The position numbers were made by a program, and so were the translations under genes. This document shows positions 45,945 to 55,900 of a stretch of 64,000 nucleotides of DNA, one piece after another; the first letter of the stretch is position 1; every line of letters starts with the position of its first letter. Location: the NCBI RefSeq assembly GCF_022751215.1, contig NZ_JAICDG010000009.1, positions 62,001 through 126,000 on the forward strand, in the 5' to 3' direction. The notes under the pieces are model-generated. The model saw nothing but the letters and a program-made list of their open reading frames with translations, searched no databases and was not told where the DNA came from. The stretch comes from Actinomadura terrae. Its GTDB lineage: Bacteria; Actinomycetota; Actinomycetes; Streptosporangiales; Streptosporangiaceae.

Positions 45945-45950
45945 AGCCTA
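45945..45950 (-). promoter_or_regulatory. -10 box of a probable leaderless promoter (uvrC)
   Basis: TAGGCT on the minus strand ends 7 bases before the GTG start of uvrC and no ribosome binding site is present. Confidence 0.4.
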
Positions 45951-46157
45951 GTGGCCACCACCGACACACCCGGCCGCAGCGGAGCCCCCGCCCCCTCGCC
46001 CCAGGGCCCGCGCAGCCTGGCCTCTGCGCAGCGCCCGCGCCCGGCCGCAGCGGCGGGCCCGCGTCGGTGGGCCACGCCGCTGGGGACTGCGCCGCTGAGA
46101 CTATGCCGCTGGGACTGCCGCTAAGACTGTTTCGGTGAGGATGTGATCAGGGGGCGG

Positions 46158-46697
46158 TCAGGAGAGGATGACCTTGCCGCCCTGCACGGTGACCTTCTTC
46201 TCCTCCAGCGGCTCGTCCGCGGGCGGGTTCGCGACGGAGCCGTCGGCGATCTTGAACTTGCTGCCGTGGCAGGGGCAGTTGATCGTGCCGCCCGACACCG
46301 AGCCGACCGTGCACTTGCGGTGCGTGCAGATCGCCGAGAACGCCTTGAACTGGCCCGCGGTGGGCTGGCACACCACGACCTTCTCGTCCTTGAAGATCTT
46401 CCCGCCGCCCACGGGGATCTCGGACGTCGAGGCCAGGGCCTTGCCCGCCCCGCCGGAGCCGCCGGAGCCGTCGCCGGACCCCTTGTCGCCGGAGCCCTCG
46501 TCGTCCGACTTGTCGTCCGAGCCGCCGCACGCCGCCGCCAGCCCGGCGACGCCCGCGAGCCCCACGCCGAGGAGCAGCCCCCGGCGGGAGTTCCCCGCCG
46601 CGCCCTGCCCGGTCGCCGCGGCGTCCGCCGGTGCCTCCGCCGGTGACCCGTGCGGCGGATGCCCGGTGTCCGTGGTCGTTGCGGGGTCGTGTGCCAT
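46158..46697 (-). CDS. Tat-exported Rieske [2Fe-2S] lipoprotein
   Basis: A 179-residue electron-transfer protein. A twin-arginine lipoprotein signal (NSRRGLLLGVGLAGVAGLAA, then ACGG) predicts folded export and membrane anchoring. A Ser/Asp/Gly-rich linker (about 30 residues) leads to a small Rieske domain whose cluster ligands are CTHRKC and CPCHGS, with FKIADGSV after them. Such stand-alone Rieske lipoproteins next to uvrA/uvrC are common in actinomycetes; their redox partner is unknown. The start at ATG 46697 gives the full Tat motif. Confidence 0.92.
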   Translation of the reverse strand: MAHDPATTTDTGHPPHGSPAEAPADAAATGQGAAGNSRRGLLLGVGLAGVAGLAAACGGSDDKSDDEGSGDKGSGDGSGGSGGAGKALASTSEIPVGGGKIFKDEKVVVCQPTAGQFKAFSAICTHRKCTVGSVSGGTINCPCHGSKFKIADGSVANPPADEPLEEKKVTVQGGKVILS

Positions 46698-47002
46698 GCC
46701 TGTTCGCCCTCCGGTCCGTCACTCTGGTCGCCTGCTGTCACCGGGAGCACGGACGCGCGCCGCCGAGGGTTCAATCCGAACCCCTGCCCATGATCACCGT
46801 GTGCTCTCGATCACCGGGCCCGGTGCGGACGGCGCATGATCACCGCATGCTCGGCCACCGTGCACCTGACCAGCGGGTCCATGATCTCGGACGCGGCGCG
46901 GAACCGCGCACCGACCCGCCGTCCGGACGCGACACGCCGACCAGACCAGAGGTTCCCCGAGCGAAAATAACGGAGTGACGGGTGGGACGGGGGCGGGCGG
47001 GG
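46698..47002. other. Intergenic gap of about 305 bases
   Basis: No gene is seen. An inverted repeat GGGTTC-N5-GAACCC lies at 46767-46783, and a direct repeat CATGATCACCG occurs near 46790 and again near 46836, within about 46 bases of similar sequence. These may be regulatory sites for the Rieske gene. Confidence 0.4.
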
Positions 47003-49840
47003 TCAGGCGAGGATCTTGGACAGGAACTGGCCGGTGTGGCTGGCCTCGACCTTCGCGATGTCCTCGGGGGTGCCGGTGGCGACGACGGTGCCGCCGCGCG
47101 AGCCGCCCTCGGGGCCCATGTCGATGATCCAGTCGGCGGTCTTGATGACGTCCAGGTTGTGCTCGATGACGATCACCGTGTTGCCCTTGTCGACCAGGCC
47201 GTTCAGCACGCCGAGGAGCTTGCGGATGTCCTCGAAGTGCAGGCCGGTGGTCGGCTCGTCCAGCACGTAGATCGTCCGGCCGGTGGAGCGCTTCTGGAGC
47301 TCGGAGGCCAGCTTGACGCGCTGCGCCTCGCCGCCGGACAGGGTCGGCGCGGGCTGGCCGAGCCGGACGTAGCCGAGCCCGACGTCGTTGAGCGTGCGCA
47401 GGTGCCGGTGGATCGCGTTGATCGGCTCGAAGAACTCGGTGGCCTGCTCGATCGGCATGTCGAGCACCTCGGAGATCGTCTTGCCCTTGTAGTGGACCTC
47501 CAGGGTCTCCCGGTTGTAGCGGGCGCCGTGGCAGACCTCGCACGGGACGTAGACGTCCGGCAGGAAGTTCATCTCGATCTTGATGGTGCCGTCGCCGGAG
47601 CAGTTCTCGCAGCGGCCGCCCTTGACGTTGAAGGAGAACCGGCCCGGCTGGTAGCCGCGCACCTTCGCCTCGGTGGTCTGCGCGAACAGCTTGCGGATGT
47701 GGTCGAACACGCCGGTGTAGGTCGCCGGGTTGGAGCGCGGCGTCCGCCCGATCGGCGACTGGTCGACGTGGACGACCTTGTCGAGCTGGTCGACGCCGTT
47801 GACCCGCCGGTGCCGGCCCGGGACCGTCCGCGCGCCGTTGAGGTGCTTGGCGAGCGAGTTGTAGAGGATGTCGTTGACCAGCGTCGACTTGCCCGAGCCC
47901 GACACGCCCGTGACGGCGGTGAGCACGCCCAGCGGGAACGCCACGTCGACGTCGCGGAGGTTGTTCTGCTGGGCGCCCTTGACGGTGACCTCGCGGCCGC
48001 GCGTCCGGGGGCGGCGGATCTCCGGGACGGCGATCTCACGGCGCCTGGACAGGTAGGCGCCGGTCAGCGAGTCCTCGGAGGCGAGCAGGTCGTCGACGGT
48101 GCCGGACACGACGATCTTGCCGCCGTGCTCGCCGGCGCGCGGGCCGATGTCGACGACCCAGTCGGCGGCGGCGATCGTGTCCTCGTCGTGCTCGACGACG
48201 ATCAGGGTGTTGCCCATGTCGCGGAGCCGGATCAGCGTCTCCAGCAGCCGGTGGTTGTCGCGCTGGTGCAGGCCGATGGACGGCTCGTCCAGCACGTACA
48301 GGACACCGACGAGGCCGGACCCGATCTGGGTGGCCAGCCGGATCCGCTGCGCCTCGCCGCCCGCGAGCGTCGCCGAGGCGCGGTCGAGCGTGAGGTAGTC
48401 GAGCCCGACGTCCAGCAGGAACCCGAGCCGGGCGTTGATCTCCTTCAGCACCCGCTCGGCGATGTGGGTCTCGCGCTCGTTCAGCTCCATCGCGAGCAGG
48501 AACTTGGCGGCCTCGCCGATCGGCATCGAGGCGACCTCGGCGATCGACATCCCGCCCATGGTGACCGCGAGGACGACCGGCTTGAGCCGGGCTCCCTCGC
48601 AGGTCGGGCAGGGGATCTCCCGCATGTAGCCCTCGAACTTCTCCCGGCTGGAGTCGCTCTCGGACTCGGCGTGCCGCCGCTGGATGTAGGGGATCACGCC
48701 CTCGTAGGCGGTGTAGTAGGAGCGGGTGCGCCCGTACCGGTTCTTGTAGCTGACGTGGACCTGGGTCTCGTGCCCGTTGAGGATCGCCTTGCGGGCCTTG
48801 GCGGGCAGCCGGTCCCACGGGGTGTTGAGGTCGAAGCCCATCGCGTCGCCGAGGGCGGACAGCAGCCGCAGGAAGTAGTCGCTGACGTGCCCGCCGGACC
48901 ACGGCTGGATGGCGCCCTCGCCGAGCGTCTGCTCCCCGTCGGGGACGACGAGTTCGGGGTCGACCTCCATGCGCGTGCCGAGCCCGGTGCAGTCGGGGCA
49001 GGCGCCGTAGGGCGAGTTGAACGAGAACGACCGGGGTTCCATCTCCTCGAACGACAGGTCGTCGTAGGGGCAGTAGAGGTGCTCGGAGTACATCCGCGTG
49101 CGGTTCTCGTCGCCCTCGTCGAGGTCGACGAAGTCCAGGACGATGGTGCCGCCCGCGAGCCCGAGCGCGGTCTCGACGGAGTCGGCGAGCCGCTGGCGCG
49201 CGGTGTCCTTCACCGCGAGGCGGTCGACGACCACGGAGATGTCGTGCTTCTCCTGCTTCTTCAGCTTCGGCGCCTCGTCGAGCCGGACCATCCGCCCGTC
49301 GACCAGCGCGCGCGAGTAGCCCTTGGACTGGAGCTCGCGGAACAGCTCCGCGTACTCGCCCTTGCGGCCGCGGATCACCGGCGCGAGCACCTGGAAGCGG
49401 GTGCCCTCCTCCAGCTCCAGCACCCGGTCGACGATCTGCTGCGGCGCCTGCCGGCTGATCGGCCGGCCGCACTCGGGGCAGTGCGGGTGCCCGATCCGCG
49501 CGTACAGCAGCCGCAGGTAGTCGTAGACCTCGGTGATCGTGCCGACCGTGGAGCGCGGGTTCTTGCTGGTCGACTTCTGGTCGATGGACACCGCGGGCGA
49601 CAGGCCCTCGATGAAGTCGACGTCGGGCTTGTCCATCTGGCCGAGGAACTGCCGGGCGTAGGCCGACAGCGACTCCACGTACCGGCGCTGGCCCTCGGCG
49701 AAGATCGTGTCGAACGCCAGGCTGGACTTCCCCGATCCCGACAGACCGGTGAACACGATCATGGAGTCCCGCGGCAGGTCGAGCGAGACGTCCTTCAGGT
49801 TGTGCTCGCGTGCTCCACGCACGATGAGACGGTCATGCAC
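47003..49840 (-). CDS. uvrA: Excinuclease ABC subunit A
   Basis: Damage-recognition ATPase of nucleotide excision repair, with two ABC modules. The N-terminal module shows FTGLSGSGKSSLAFDTI, the first zinc site CPECGRPI with CPTCEG, and the signature LAGGEAQRIRL. The C-terminal module shows VTGVSGSGKSTLVNDIL, the second zinc site CENCSGDG with CEVCHG, and LSGGEAQRVKLASEL followed by LDEPTTGLH. The length of 945 residues is normal. The GTG start has GGAAG 6 bases upstream. No LexA box was recognised in the 225-base gap upstream. Confidence 0.98.
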   Translation of the reverse strand: MHDRLIVRGAREHNLKDVSLDLPRDSMIVFTGLSGSGKSSLAFDTIFAEGQRRYVESLSAYARQFLGQMDKPDVDFIEGLSPAVSIDQKSTSKNPRSTVGTITEVYDYLRLLYARIGHPHCPECGRPISRQAPQQIVDRVLELEEGTRFQVLAPVIRGRKGEYAELFRELQSKGYSRALVDGRMVRLDEAPKLKKQEKHDISVVVDRLAVKDTARQRLADSVETALGLAGGTIVLDFVDLDEGDENRTRMYSEHLYCPYDDLSFEEMEPRSFSFNSPYGACPDCTGLGTRMEVDPELVVPDGEQTLGEGAIQPWSGGHVSDYFLRLLSALGDAMGFDLNTPWDRLPAKARKAILNGHETQVHVSYKNRYGRTRSYYTAYEGVIPYIQRRHAESESDSSREKFEGYMREIPCPTCEGARLKPVVLAVTMGGMSIAEVASMPIGEAAKFLLAMELNERETHIAERVLKEINARLGFLLDVGLDYLTLDRASATLAGGEAQRIRLATQIGSGLVGVLYVLDEPSIGLHQRDNHRLLETLIRLRDMGNTLIVVEHDEDTIAAADWVVDIGPRAGEHGGKIVVSGTVDDLLASEDSLTGAYLSRRREIAVPEIRRPRTRGREVTVKGAQQNNLRDVDVAFPLGVLTAVTGVSGSGKSTLVNDILYNSLAKHLNGARTVPGRHRRVNGVDQLDKVVHVDQSPIGRTPRSNPATYTGVFDHIRKLFAQTTEAKVRGYQPGRFSFNVKGGRCENCSGDGTIKIEMNFLPDVYVPCEVCHGARYNRETLEVHYKGKTISEVLDMPIEQATEFFEPINAIHRHLRTLNDVGLGYVRLGQPAPTLSGGEAQRVKLASELQKRSTGRTIYVLDEPTTGLHFEDIRKLLGVLNGLVDKGNTVIVIEHNLDVIKTADWIIDMGPEGGSRGGTVVATGTPEDIAKVEASHTGQFLSKILA

Positions 49841-50065
49841 GGCGTACTTCCGAATCCTCTTCTGGGCACGGGTGATGGGATCTGGGGCGCGGTGACGGGG
49901 GCCTCAAGGCTAGCCAAGGGGTCCGACAGAATCCCCCGAGTCGTTAACAGCGATGCACGCCGCCGCATTTCGCGGGTCCGGACGGCACCCTCGCACCGTA
50001 CACGTGTTCGAACGCCGCCCGCCACACGACTCACCCACGCGGTGCCCCCGCCCCGCTTCCCAGCG

Positions 50066-50632
50066 TCACCTCCCAGCGGGTCGGAGTGCGTCCAGTATCC
50101 GGGCCAGGGTGCGGCGGCGCAGGTCGTCGGACCACCCGCCCGCGAGGGCCCCGTGGGTGGTCGCGGTGACCAGGGCCATCACCTCGTCGAGCCGGACGTC
50201 GCGGCGGACCGTCCCGGCGTGGCGCGCCGCGTCCAGCAGCGAGCCGAACGCCTCGGTGAGCGCGGTGATCTGCGCGCCGGGCTCGATGGCCGCGCCCTCC
50301 TCGGCGAGCAGGCCGACGACGGTGCCGATCTGCGCGGAGCTCTCGACGAGGTAGGTGAAGTAGTCGAAGAACGCGGTGGCGGGGTCGCCGTCGGCGGCCA
50401 GCGCGTCCGCCTTCCGGACGAGCCGACCGCGCAGCTCCTTCATGATCGCCGCGAGCAGGTCCCGCTTGGTCGGGAAGTGCCGGAAGACGGTGCCGATCGC
50501 CACGCCCGCGCGGGCGGCGACCTCCTCGGTGGACGCGGAGGCGCCGCGTTCGGCGAAGACCTCCTCGGCGGCGGCCAGGATGCGTGCCCGGTTGCGCCTG
50601 GCGTCGGCGCGCAGCGGCTTGTCCGGCGTCAC
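50066..50632 (-). CDS. TetR-family transcriptional regulator
   Basis: A 188-residue repressor. The N-terminal helix-turn-helix is ILAAAEEVFAERGASASTEE followed by RAGVAIGTVFRHFPTKRDLL. The C-terminal ligand-binding domain contains an FFDYFTYLVESSAQIG segment, as in the TetR_C_33-like group. GTG 50632 was preferred; in-frame GTG 50650 and TTG 50668 would add repeats of VSTGGP type. It is divergent from an NTF2-like gene, and two similar inverted repeats lie between them. Confidence 0.88.
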   Translation of the reverse strand: MTPDKPLRADARRNRARILAAAEEVFAERGASASTEEVAARAGVAIGTVFRHFPTKRDLLAAIMKELRGRLVRKADALAADGDPATAFFDYFTYLVESSAQIGTVVGLLAEEGAAIEPGAQITALTEAFGSLLDAARHAGTVRRDVRLDEVMALVTATTHGALAGGWSDDLRRRTLARILDALRPAGR

Positions 50633-50670
50633 CGGACCGCCCGTTGACACGGTGCCGTCCGTTGACAACG

Positions 50671-50712
50671 TGAGTCGTGACTCATTATTTTCCTATCGTG
50701 AGTTCCCACTCA
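50671..50712. promoter_or_regulatory. Twin TetR-type operators
   Basis: TGAGTCGTGACTCA (50671-50684) and TGAGTTCCCACTCA (50699-50712) both fit TGAGT-N4-ACTCA and are spaced 28 bases centre to centre, in the AT-richer divergent promoter region between the TetR gene and the NTF2-like gene. Confidence 0.75.
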
Positions 50713-50736
50713 TGTTAGCGGCGGCAAGGAGAAGCC

Positions 50737-51189
50737 ATGTCCCAGCAGGGTCCGCGCGAGCTGTTCGACCGTTTCCAGCGCAACGCCCTCGCGGGCGAGC
50801 CCGCCCTGGACGAGGGGATGTGCGCCGAGGACATCGTGGTCGAGAGCCCGTTCGCGCCGTCCGGGCACCGGCGGGTCGAGGGGCGCGCGAACGTCCTGGC
50901 GATGACGCGGGAGGGGCGCGCGGCGCTGCCCGTCACGTTCGAGGAGTTCCGGAACGTCGTGGTGCACGAGACCGCCGACCCCGAGGTGATCGTCGCCGAG
51001 TACGAGATGGTCGCGTCCGTGCCCGGGAAGTCCGGGCCCGAAGAGTCCGCGCCCGAGAAGTCGGTGCCCGGGGACGCGAGGCGCGCCTCGGCCTCGTTCG
51101 TGGTGGTGCTGCGGGCGAGGGACGGCCGGGTCGTCCACTGGCGCGAGTACCAGGACCGCGCGGCGATCATGGAGGCGCTGGCGCCCTGA
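50737..51189 (+). CDS. SnoaL/NTF2-like protein
   Basis: A 150-residue protein of the nuclear transport factor 2 fold, used by small isomerases, cyclases and stress-related binding proteins. The cone fold is suggested by FDRFQRNALAGEP, DIVVESPFAPSGHRRVEGRA, VHETADPEVIVAEYEM and VVLRARDGRVVHWREYQDR. A Pro/Glu/Ser-rich insertion (VPGKSGPEESAPEKSVPGD) sits in a loop between two strands. GGAGA stands 5-6 bases before ATG. It is probably repressed by the divergent TetR protein. The substrate is unknown. Confidence 0.82.
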   Translation: MSQQGPRELFDRFQRNALAGEPALDEGMCAEDIVVESPFAPSGHRRVEGRANVLAMTREGRAALPVTFEEFRNVVVHETADPEVIVAEYEMVASVPGKSGPEESAPEKSVPGDARRASASFVVVLRARDGRVVHWREYQDRAAIMEALAP

Positions 51190-51261
51190 TCCACCCCCGC
51201 GCCCTGGCACCGCCCAGGCGGGTGCGAAAGGATGGGGGCTCCTTGCGGACGAGGGGGCCCT

Positions 51262-52011
51262 ATGGAGTGGCGGAGCGTCATCGGCGAGCTGGACCTGGGC
51301 GTGGAGCGCATCGTCGCGTCGCTGTCCGCGCTGACCGAGGAGGACGTGCGCGGGCCGTCCGCGCTGCCGGGATGGAGCCGCGGCCACGTCGCGACGCACA
51401 TCGCCCGCAACGCCGACTCCCTGTGGAACCTGCTCGAATGGGCCCGGACGGGGGTGGAGACCCCGCAGTACGCCAGCCGGGAGGCGCGCAACGCCGCGCT
51501 GGCCGAGGGCGCCGGGCGCAAGCGGGACGAGCTGGTCGAGGACGTGCTGGCCACGGCGGCGCGGTTCGCCGAGCAGGCGCGGACGCTGCCGGAGGAGGCG
51601 TGGAACGCTCCTGTCCGGGCGATGCAGGGCTGGTACCACCCGGCCTGGTACAGCGTCATGCGCCGCTGGCACGAGGTCGAGGCGCACCACGTGGACCTCG
51701 CCGCCGGCTACGGCCCCGCCGACTGGCCCGAGCCCTACGTCCGGTGGGCGCTGCCCAGCACGCTCACCGCCATGGCGGCGCTGCCGGAGACGCAGCGCGT
51801 GGGCTTGGCGGGGTACCGGATCACCGCGACCGACTCCGGGGAGAGCGCCGACCTCGGCTGGACGCCCGGCGGGCCCGAGGCGTCCGGATCGGGGCGGGCG
51901 CTGCTGGGCTGGCTGAGCGGACGCTCGGACGGCGCCGGCGTGGCACTGCGCCCGGACGGCCCCCTCCCCGAGCCGCCCCCCTGGCCGCACGCCGCCGCCG
52001 ACCCGTTCTGA
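51262..52011 (+). CDS. Maleylpyruvate isomerase-type (DinB-fold) mycothiol-dependent enzyme
   Basis: A 249-residue four-helix-bundle metalloenzyme of the actinobacterial maleylpyruvate isomerase/mycothiol transferase group. Candidate metal ligands are His in RGHVATHIARNADSL and the Glu-His pair in MRRWHEVEAHHVDLAAGY. The C-terminal SCP2-like part (LAGYRITATDSGESADLGW; RALLGWLSGRSDGAG) is also typical. ATG 51262 has GAGGGGG upstream. It follows the NTF2-like gene on the same strand after about 70 bases. The enzyme may use mycothiol as cofactor, consistent with mscR further downstream. Confidence 0.85.
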   Translation: MEWRSVIGELDLGVERIVASLSALTEEDVRGPSALPGWSRGHVATHIARNADSLWNLLEWARTGVETPQYASREARNAALAEGAGRKRDELVEDVLATAARFAEQARTLPEEAWNAPVRAMQGWYHPAWYSVMRRWHEVEAHHVDLAAGYGPADWPEPYVRWALPSTLTAMAALPETQRVGLAGYRITATDSGESADLGWTPGGPEASGSGRALLGWLSGRSDGAGVALRPDGPLPEPPPWPHAAADPF

Positions 52012-52088
52012 CAGTCCCGACAATTCTGACAGTCCGACAGTTCTGACGGCCCCGGCCGCTCGGTCGGTCCGGCTGCTGGGCGGGTGTG

Positions 52089-52793
52089 TCAGTCGTCTTT
52101 GCGGGACAGGGCGTGCAGGGCGTCCATGGAGCGGACGACGATCATGTTGCGGGCGACGGTGAGGCAGCCCCGGACGGGGTCGGCGGCGAGGATCTGCGCG
52201 ACCTTGCGGCGGCCCATGCCCGACCAGCGTCCGAGGTCCTGCTGGGTGACGGGGACCTGCACCTGGTAGGCGCCCTCGGGCGCGCGGGTAACGCCGTTGG
52301 GCTGCTCCTCCTTGAGCGGGGTACCGAAGCGGCCGACGAGGCGGAGCAGACGGCTCGCCAGCCGCCGTTCGGGATCGTCGGGGAAGTGGGCGGTGCGCAG
52401 GTCGTTGGCGTCCCGGAGCCGCTCGGCCAGGACGGCGGCGACCGCCCACGCCGCGCCGGGGTGGGCGTCCAGGACGGCGCGGAACCGGGCGGCGGGCAGC
52501 ACGATCGCCTCGACGGGCGTGAGGGCCTCGACGTTGGCGTGCCGGGTGCCGCCGTCCACGGCCTCCAGCTCGCCGACCACGTCACCGGCGCCGAGGACGT
52601 CCAGGATCACGATCTCGCCGTCGCGCGACACCCACACCTTCACCGCGCCCGAGCGCAGCACGAAGACCTGGGAGGCGCGGGTGTGCTCGCGCGTGAGGAA
52701 CGCGCCGGGTCTGATCATCGCCGTCACACCGGCCCGCCGCAGCGCCTCCCGCGCGCGCACGGGCAGCGCGTCCCAGAACCGGATGGTCTCCAT
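52089..52793 (-). CDS. Crp/Fnr-family transcriptional regulator
   Basis: A 234-residue two-domain regulator. The N-terminal cNMP-binding domain has an almost canonical phosphate-binding cassette (GAGDVVGELEAVDGGTRHAN, with the Glu in GEL and the Arg in RHA). The C-terminal HTH_Crp shows VTQQDLGRWSGMGRRKVAQI. GGAGG stands 4-5 bases before ATG 52793. It lies directly downstream of the fused Crp-STAND gene on the same strand (167-base gap) and could be its partner or target. The ligand may be cAMP or another nucleotide. Confidence 0.9.
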   Translation of the reverse strand: METIRFWDALPVRAREALRRAGVTAMIRPGAFLTREHTRASQVFVLRSGAVKVWVSRDGEIVILDVLGAGDVVGELEAVDGGTRHANVEALTPVEAIVLPAARFRAVLDAHPGAAWAVAAVLAERLRDANDLRTAHFPDDPERRLASRLLRLVGRFGTPLKEEQPNGVTRAPEGAYQVQVPVTQQDLGRWSGMGRRKVAQILAADPVRGCLTVARNMIVVRSMDALHALSRKDD

Positions 52794-52959
52794 CTCGCCT
52801 CCTCGCCGGATCGGGCCGGGCCCGATCCGGGCGGGGACAGGGTGCCCCGACTCCAGTGAACGCGCGGGCACGGCGCCGGACTGCGTCTTCCGTCACAGTC
52901 CTCCCGGCCTCGTTCGCCCTGGTTCGCACTCGTTCGGCACAGGTTCGGGACGGCCCTCG

Positions 52960-55900
52960 TCACACGTCCAGCGGCGTGTCCTCCAGCCACTTGTCGAGGG
53001 CCCGGGCGCGGCGGGCGCAGTCGGCGGCGGCGGGCTGGTCGTCGAGTGCGAGGTGGGAGGCGCGCAGCAGGTCCAGGGCGTGGCGTTGGCCGTGGTGGTC
53101 GTCCATGTCGCGGCGGATGGCGATCTCGGCGTCGAAGTGCTCGACGGCGCGGGTGTGCTTGCCGAGGGTCTGGGACGCGCAGGCCATGGTGTGCAGCGCG
53201 TAGGCCTGCTCGCGGTTGTCGCCGAGCTCGGTGGCGAGCTCCAGCGCGTGGCGTCCGGTCTCGGCCGCGTCGTCGGCGCGGCCGAGGTCGAGGTAGATGT
53301 CGGCGAGGTGGGCGAGCGCGGTGCCCTCGCTGTGCCGGTCGCCGACCTCGCCGAGCAGGCGCAGTGCCTCCAGTTCCATCTCCAGGGCTTCTTCGGGCCG
53401 GCCGCTGCGGCGCAGGACGGCGGCGAAGGTGTCCATGCCGACGCCCATGCCGTAGGAGTCGCCGGTGTCCTCGCGGATGCGCAGCGCTTGGCGGGCGGCG
53501 CGTTCGGCGTCTTCGGGGAGGCCGAGGCGCAGATAGGTGCGGGCGAGGCTGCCCAGGGTGCCGGCCAGGCCGGTCTGGGCGCCGAGGCTGTGCCACAGGT
53601 CGAGGGCCTCCAGGCCCAGGACGAAGGCCTCCTGGGGGCGTTCCAGGCGGCGCATGACGACCGAGAGGTGCTCCAGGTCGTTGGCCTCGCCGTGCTGGTC
53701 GCCGATCTCGCGGCGGATCTCCAGGGCGCGCAGCAGGTGTTCGCGGGCCTCGCGGTAGCGGCCCAGGCGCCAGTGGACGATGCCGATCTGGGCGAGGGTC
53801 TCGGCCTCGCCGTGCCGGTCGCTGATGTCGCGGTGCAGGTGCAGCGCCTGCCCGCAGTAGGTGAACGCCTCGGCGAAGCGGGTGGCGTCGCACATGAGCA
53901 TGCCGAGGGTGGTGAGCGCGCGCGCCTCGCCGTGCCGGGCGCCCAGGGCACGGTAGGCGCGCAGGGCTTGGTCGGCGTCGCGCTGGGCCAGGTCCCGCAG
54001 GCCCAGGGCGGCGTTCATCCGGGCGAGTTCGGTCAGGGCTTGGGCGGCGCCGTGCCGGTCGCCCTGCTCCTGCCGGATGTAGAGGGCCTCCAGGGCGTGC
54101 AGCACCGCCTCGTGGACGTTCCCGCGCCGCCGGTGCACCTGCGCCAGCGTCAGCAGCGTCTCCGCGACGCCCGGCCAGTCGCCGATGCGGCGCCGCACGT
54201 CCAGCGCCTCGGCCGCGTGGCGCAGCGCGGACTCGTAGTCGCCGAGGCCGAGACCGGCGCGGGCGAGCGTGTCGTGGCTCTTGGCGACGCCGCCCTCGTC
54301 GCCGAGCCGCCGGTGGATGGCCAGGGACCCGCGCGCGTGCTGGATCGCGGTCGGGTAGCGGCCGAGCGCGGCGTTGACGTCGGCGAGCGTCGCCAGCGCG
54401 GCGGCCTCCCCGTGCCGGTCGGGCGGGTCCACGGCGCGGAAGCCCCGGCGGGCGCCCTCCCCGTACCCGATGGCGGGGACGGACCGGCCGAGCTCGAAGT
54501 GCGCCACGGCCAGGTTGTGCAGCATGACGGCCGCCGCCGCCCAGTCCTCCTCGGTCCGGGCGGCGTGCAGCCCAGCCTGGTGGACGGCGATGTTGTCCTC
54601 GCTGTAGCGGCGGAACTCCAGGAAGTCGAACAGGGCGTCCACCAGCTCCCAGCACGTGCGGTGCAGGCCGAGGCGCGCCGCCTGGTGGACGGCGGCGACC
54701 AGGTTGCGGCGCTCGGCCTCGAACCAGGTGAGCGCGGCCGCCCGCGCGGCGGTGGAGGGCGGTGGCCCGGGCGGCCCGTCCGGTCCCCCCTCCTCCCGGC
54801 CTCCCTCGTGGACGGCCGGGCGCCGCCGTCCACCGAGCGCCTCCCCCGCGGCCCACGCCTCGGCGAGGTATCCGGCGAGCAGGCGGCGCTGCGCGGCGAG
54901 CAGGTCGCTGTCGTCGTCCTCCCGCAGACCCCGCTCGCGCGCGAAATCGCGCAGCAGATCGTGCATCCGGTAGCGGCCGGGCCCCACGTCCTGGATGAGG
55001 TAGGTCTGCCGCAGCCCCTCCAGGCACTCGCGGGCCTCCTCCACCGGACGGTCCTGCAACGCCGCCAGGGCCGACGGCGTGAAGTCGGGCCCCGCGACCA
55101 GCCCGAGCCTGCGGAACGCCTCCCGCTGGTCGCGCCGCAGCCCCCGGTAGGCGGCGTCGAAGGTGGGGCTGAGAACGCTGTGCAGTTCGGGCCCGGCGGC
55201 GGCGTGGCCCCCGTGCAGGCCCGCGCCCGGCACACCGGTCCGTTCCGGGGGGTGCGGGAGGTCGTCCCCCCACACGAAACCGGTCCGGTACGGGGGGACG
55301 GACTGCCCGTCCTGGTCGGCCAGCTCCCGGACGGTCTCGGCGATGGACTCGGCCGGGTTCTCCGCGAGCCGTCCGGCCATGACCGCGAGGGCCAGCGGCA
55401 GGTGCCCGCACTCGCGGGCGAGCCGCTCGACGGCGCGCGCCTCGTCCCGCACGCGGGCGTCGGCCGGGCCAAGCACGCCCGCGATCAGGTCGACGGCCTC
55501 CTGCGTGACCATCTCGCGCAGCTCCAGCGTCCGCACGTCGGCGCCCTCCAGCAGCGTCGGCAGCCGCCGCCGGCTCGTCACCACCACCAGCCCCGACGCC
55601 AGCGCCGCCAGCAGCGGCCTGATCTGCTCGGGCCGCGCCGCGTTGTCCAGGATCAGCAGCATCCGCCGATCGCCCAGCAGCGACCGGCACTGCGCCGCCA
55701 ACTCCGGCTCGGCGCGAGACAACTGATGGCCGGGGACGCCCGCCGCCCGCAGTACCTGGCCCATCGCCTCGGCGGGGGTGACGGGGCTGCGCGTCGTGCC
55801 GCGCAGATCGGCGAACACGATCCCGTCGGGGAACCGGTCGACCACCCGGTGCGCCCAGTGCAGCGCCAGCGTCGTCTTGCCGACCCCCGCCATTCCCTGG

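Noticed and set aside
46767..46783. A tRNA-like T-loop sequence, GGGTTCAATCC, before the Rieske gene
   Set aside because: No acceptor, D or anticodon stems could be formed around it. It is a simple inverted repeat, GGGTTC-N5-GAACCC.
49999..50012. GTTCGAAC palindrome upstream of uvrA, considered as a LexA box
   Set aside because: The SOS box needs CGAAC-N4-GTTCG. Here the half-sites are in the reverse order with no spacer.
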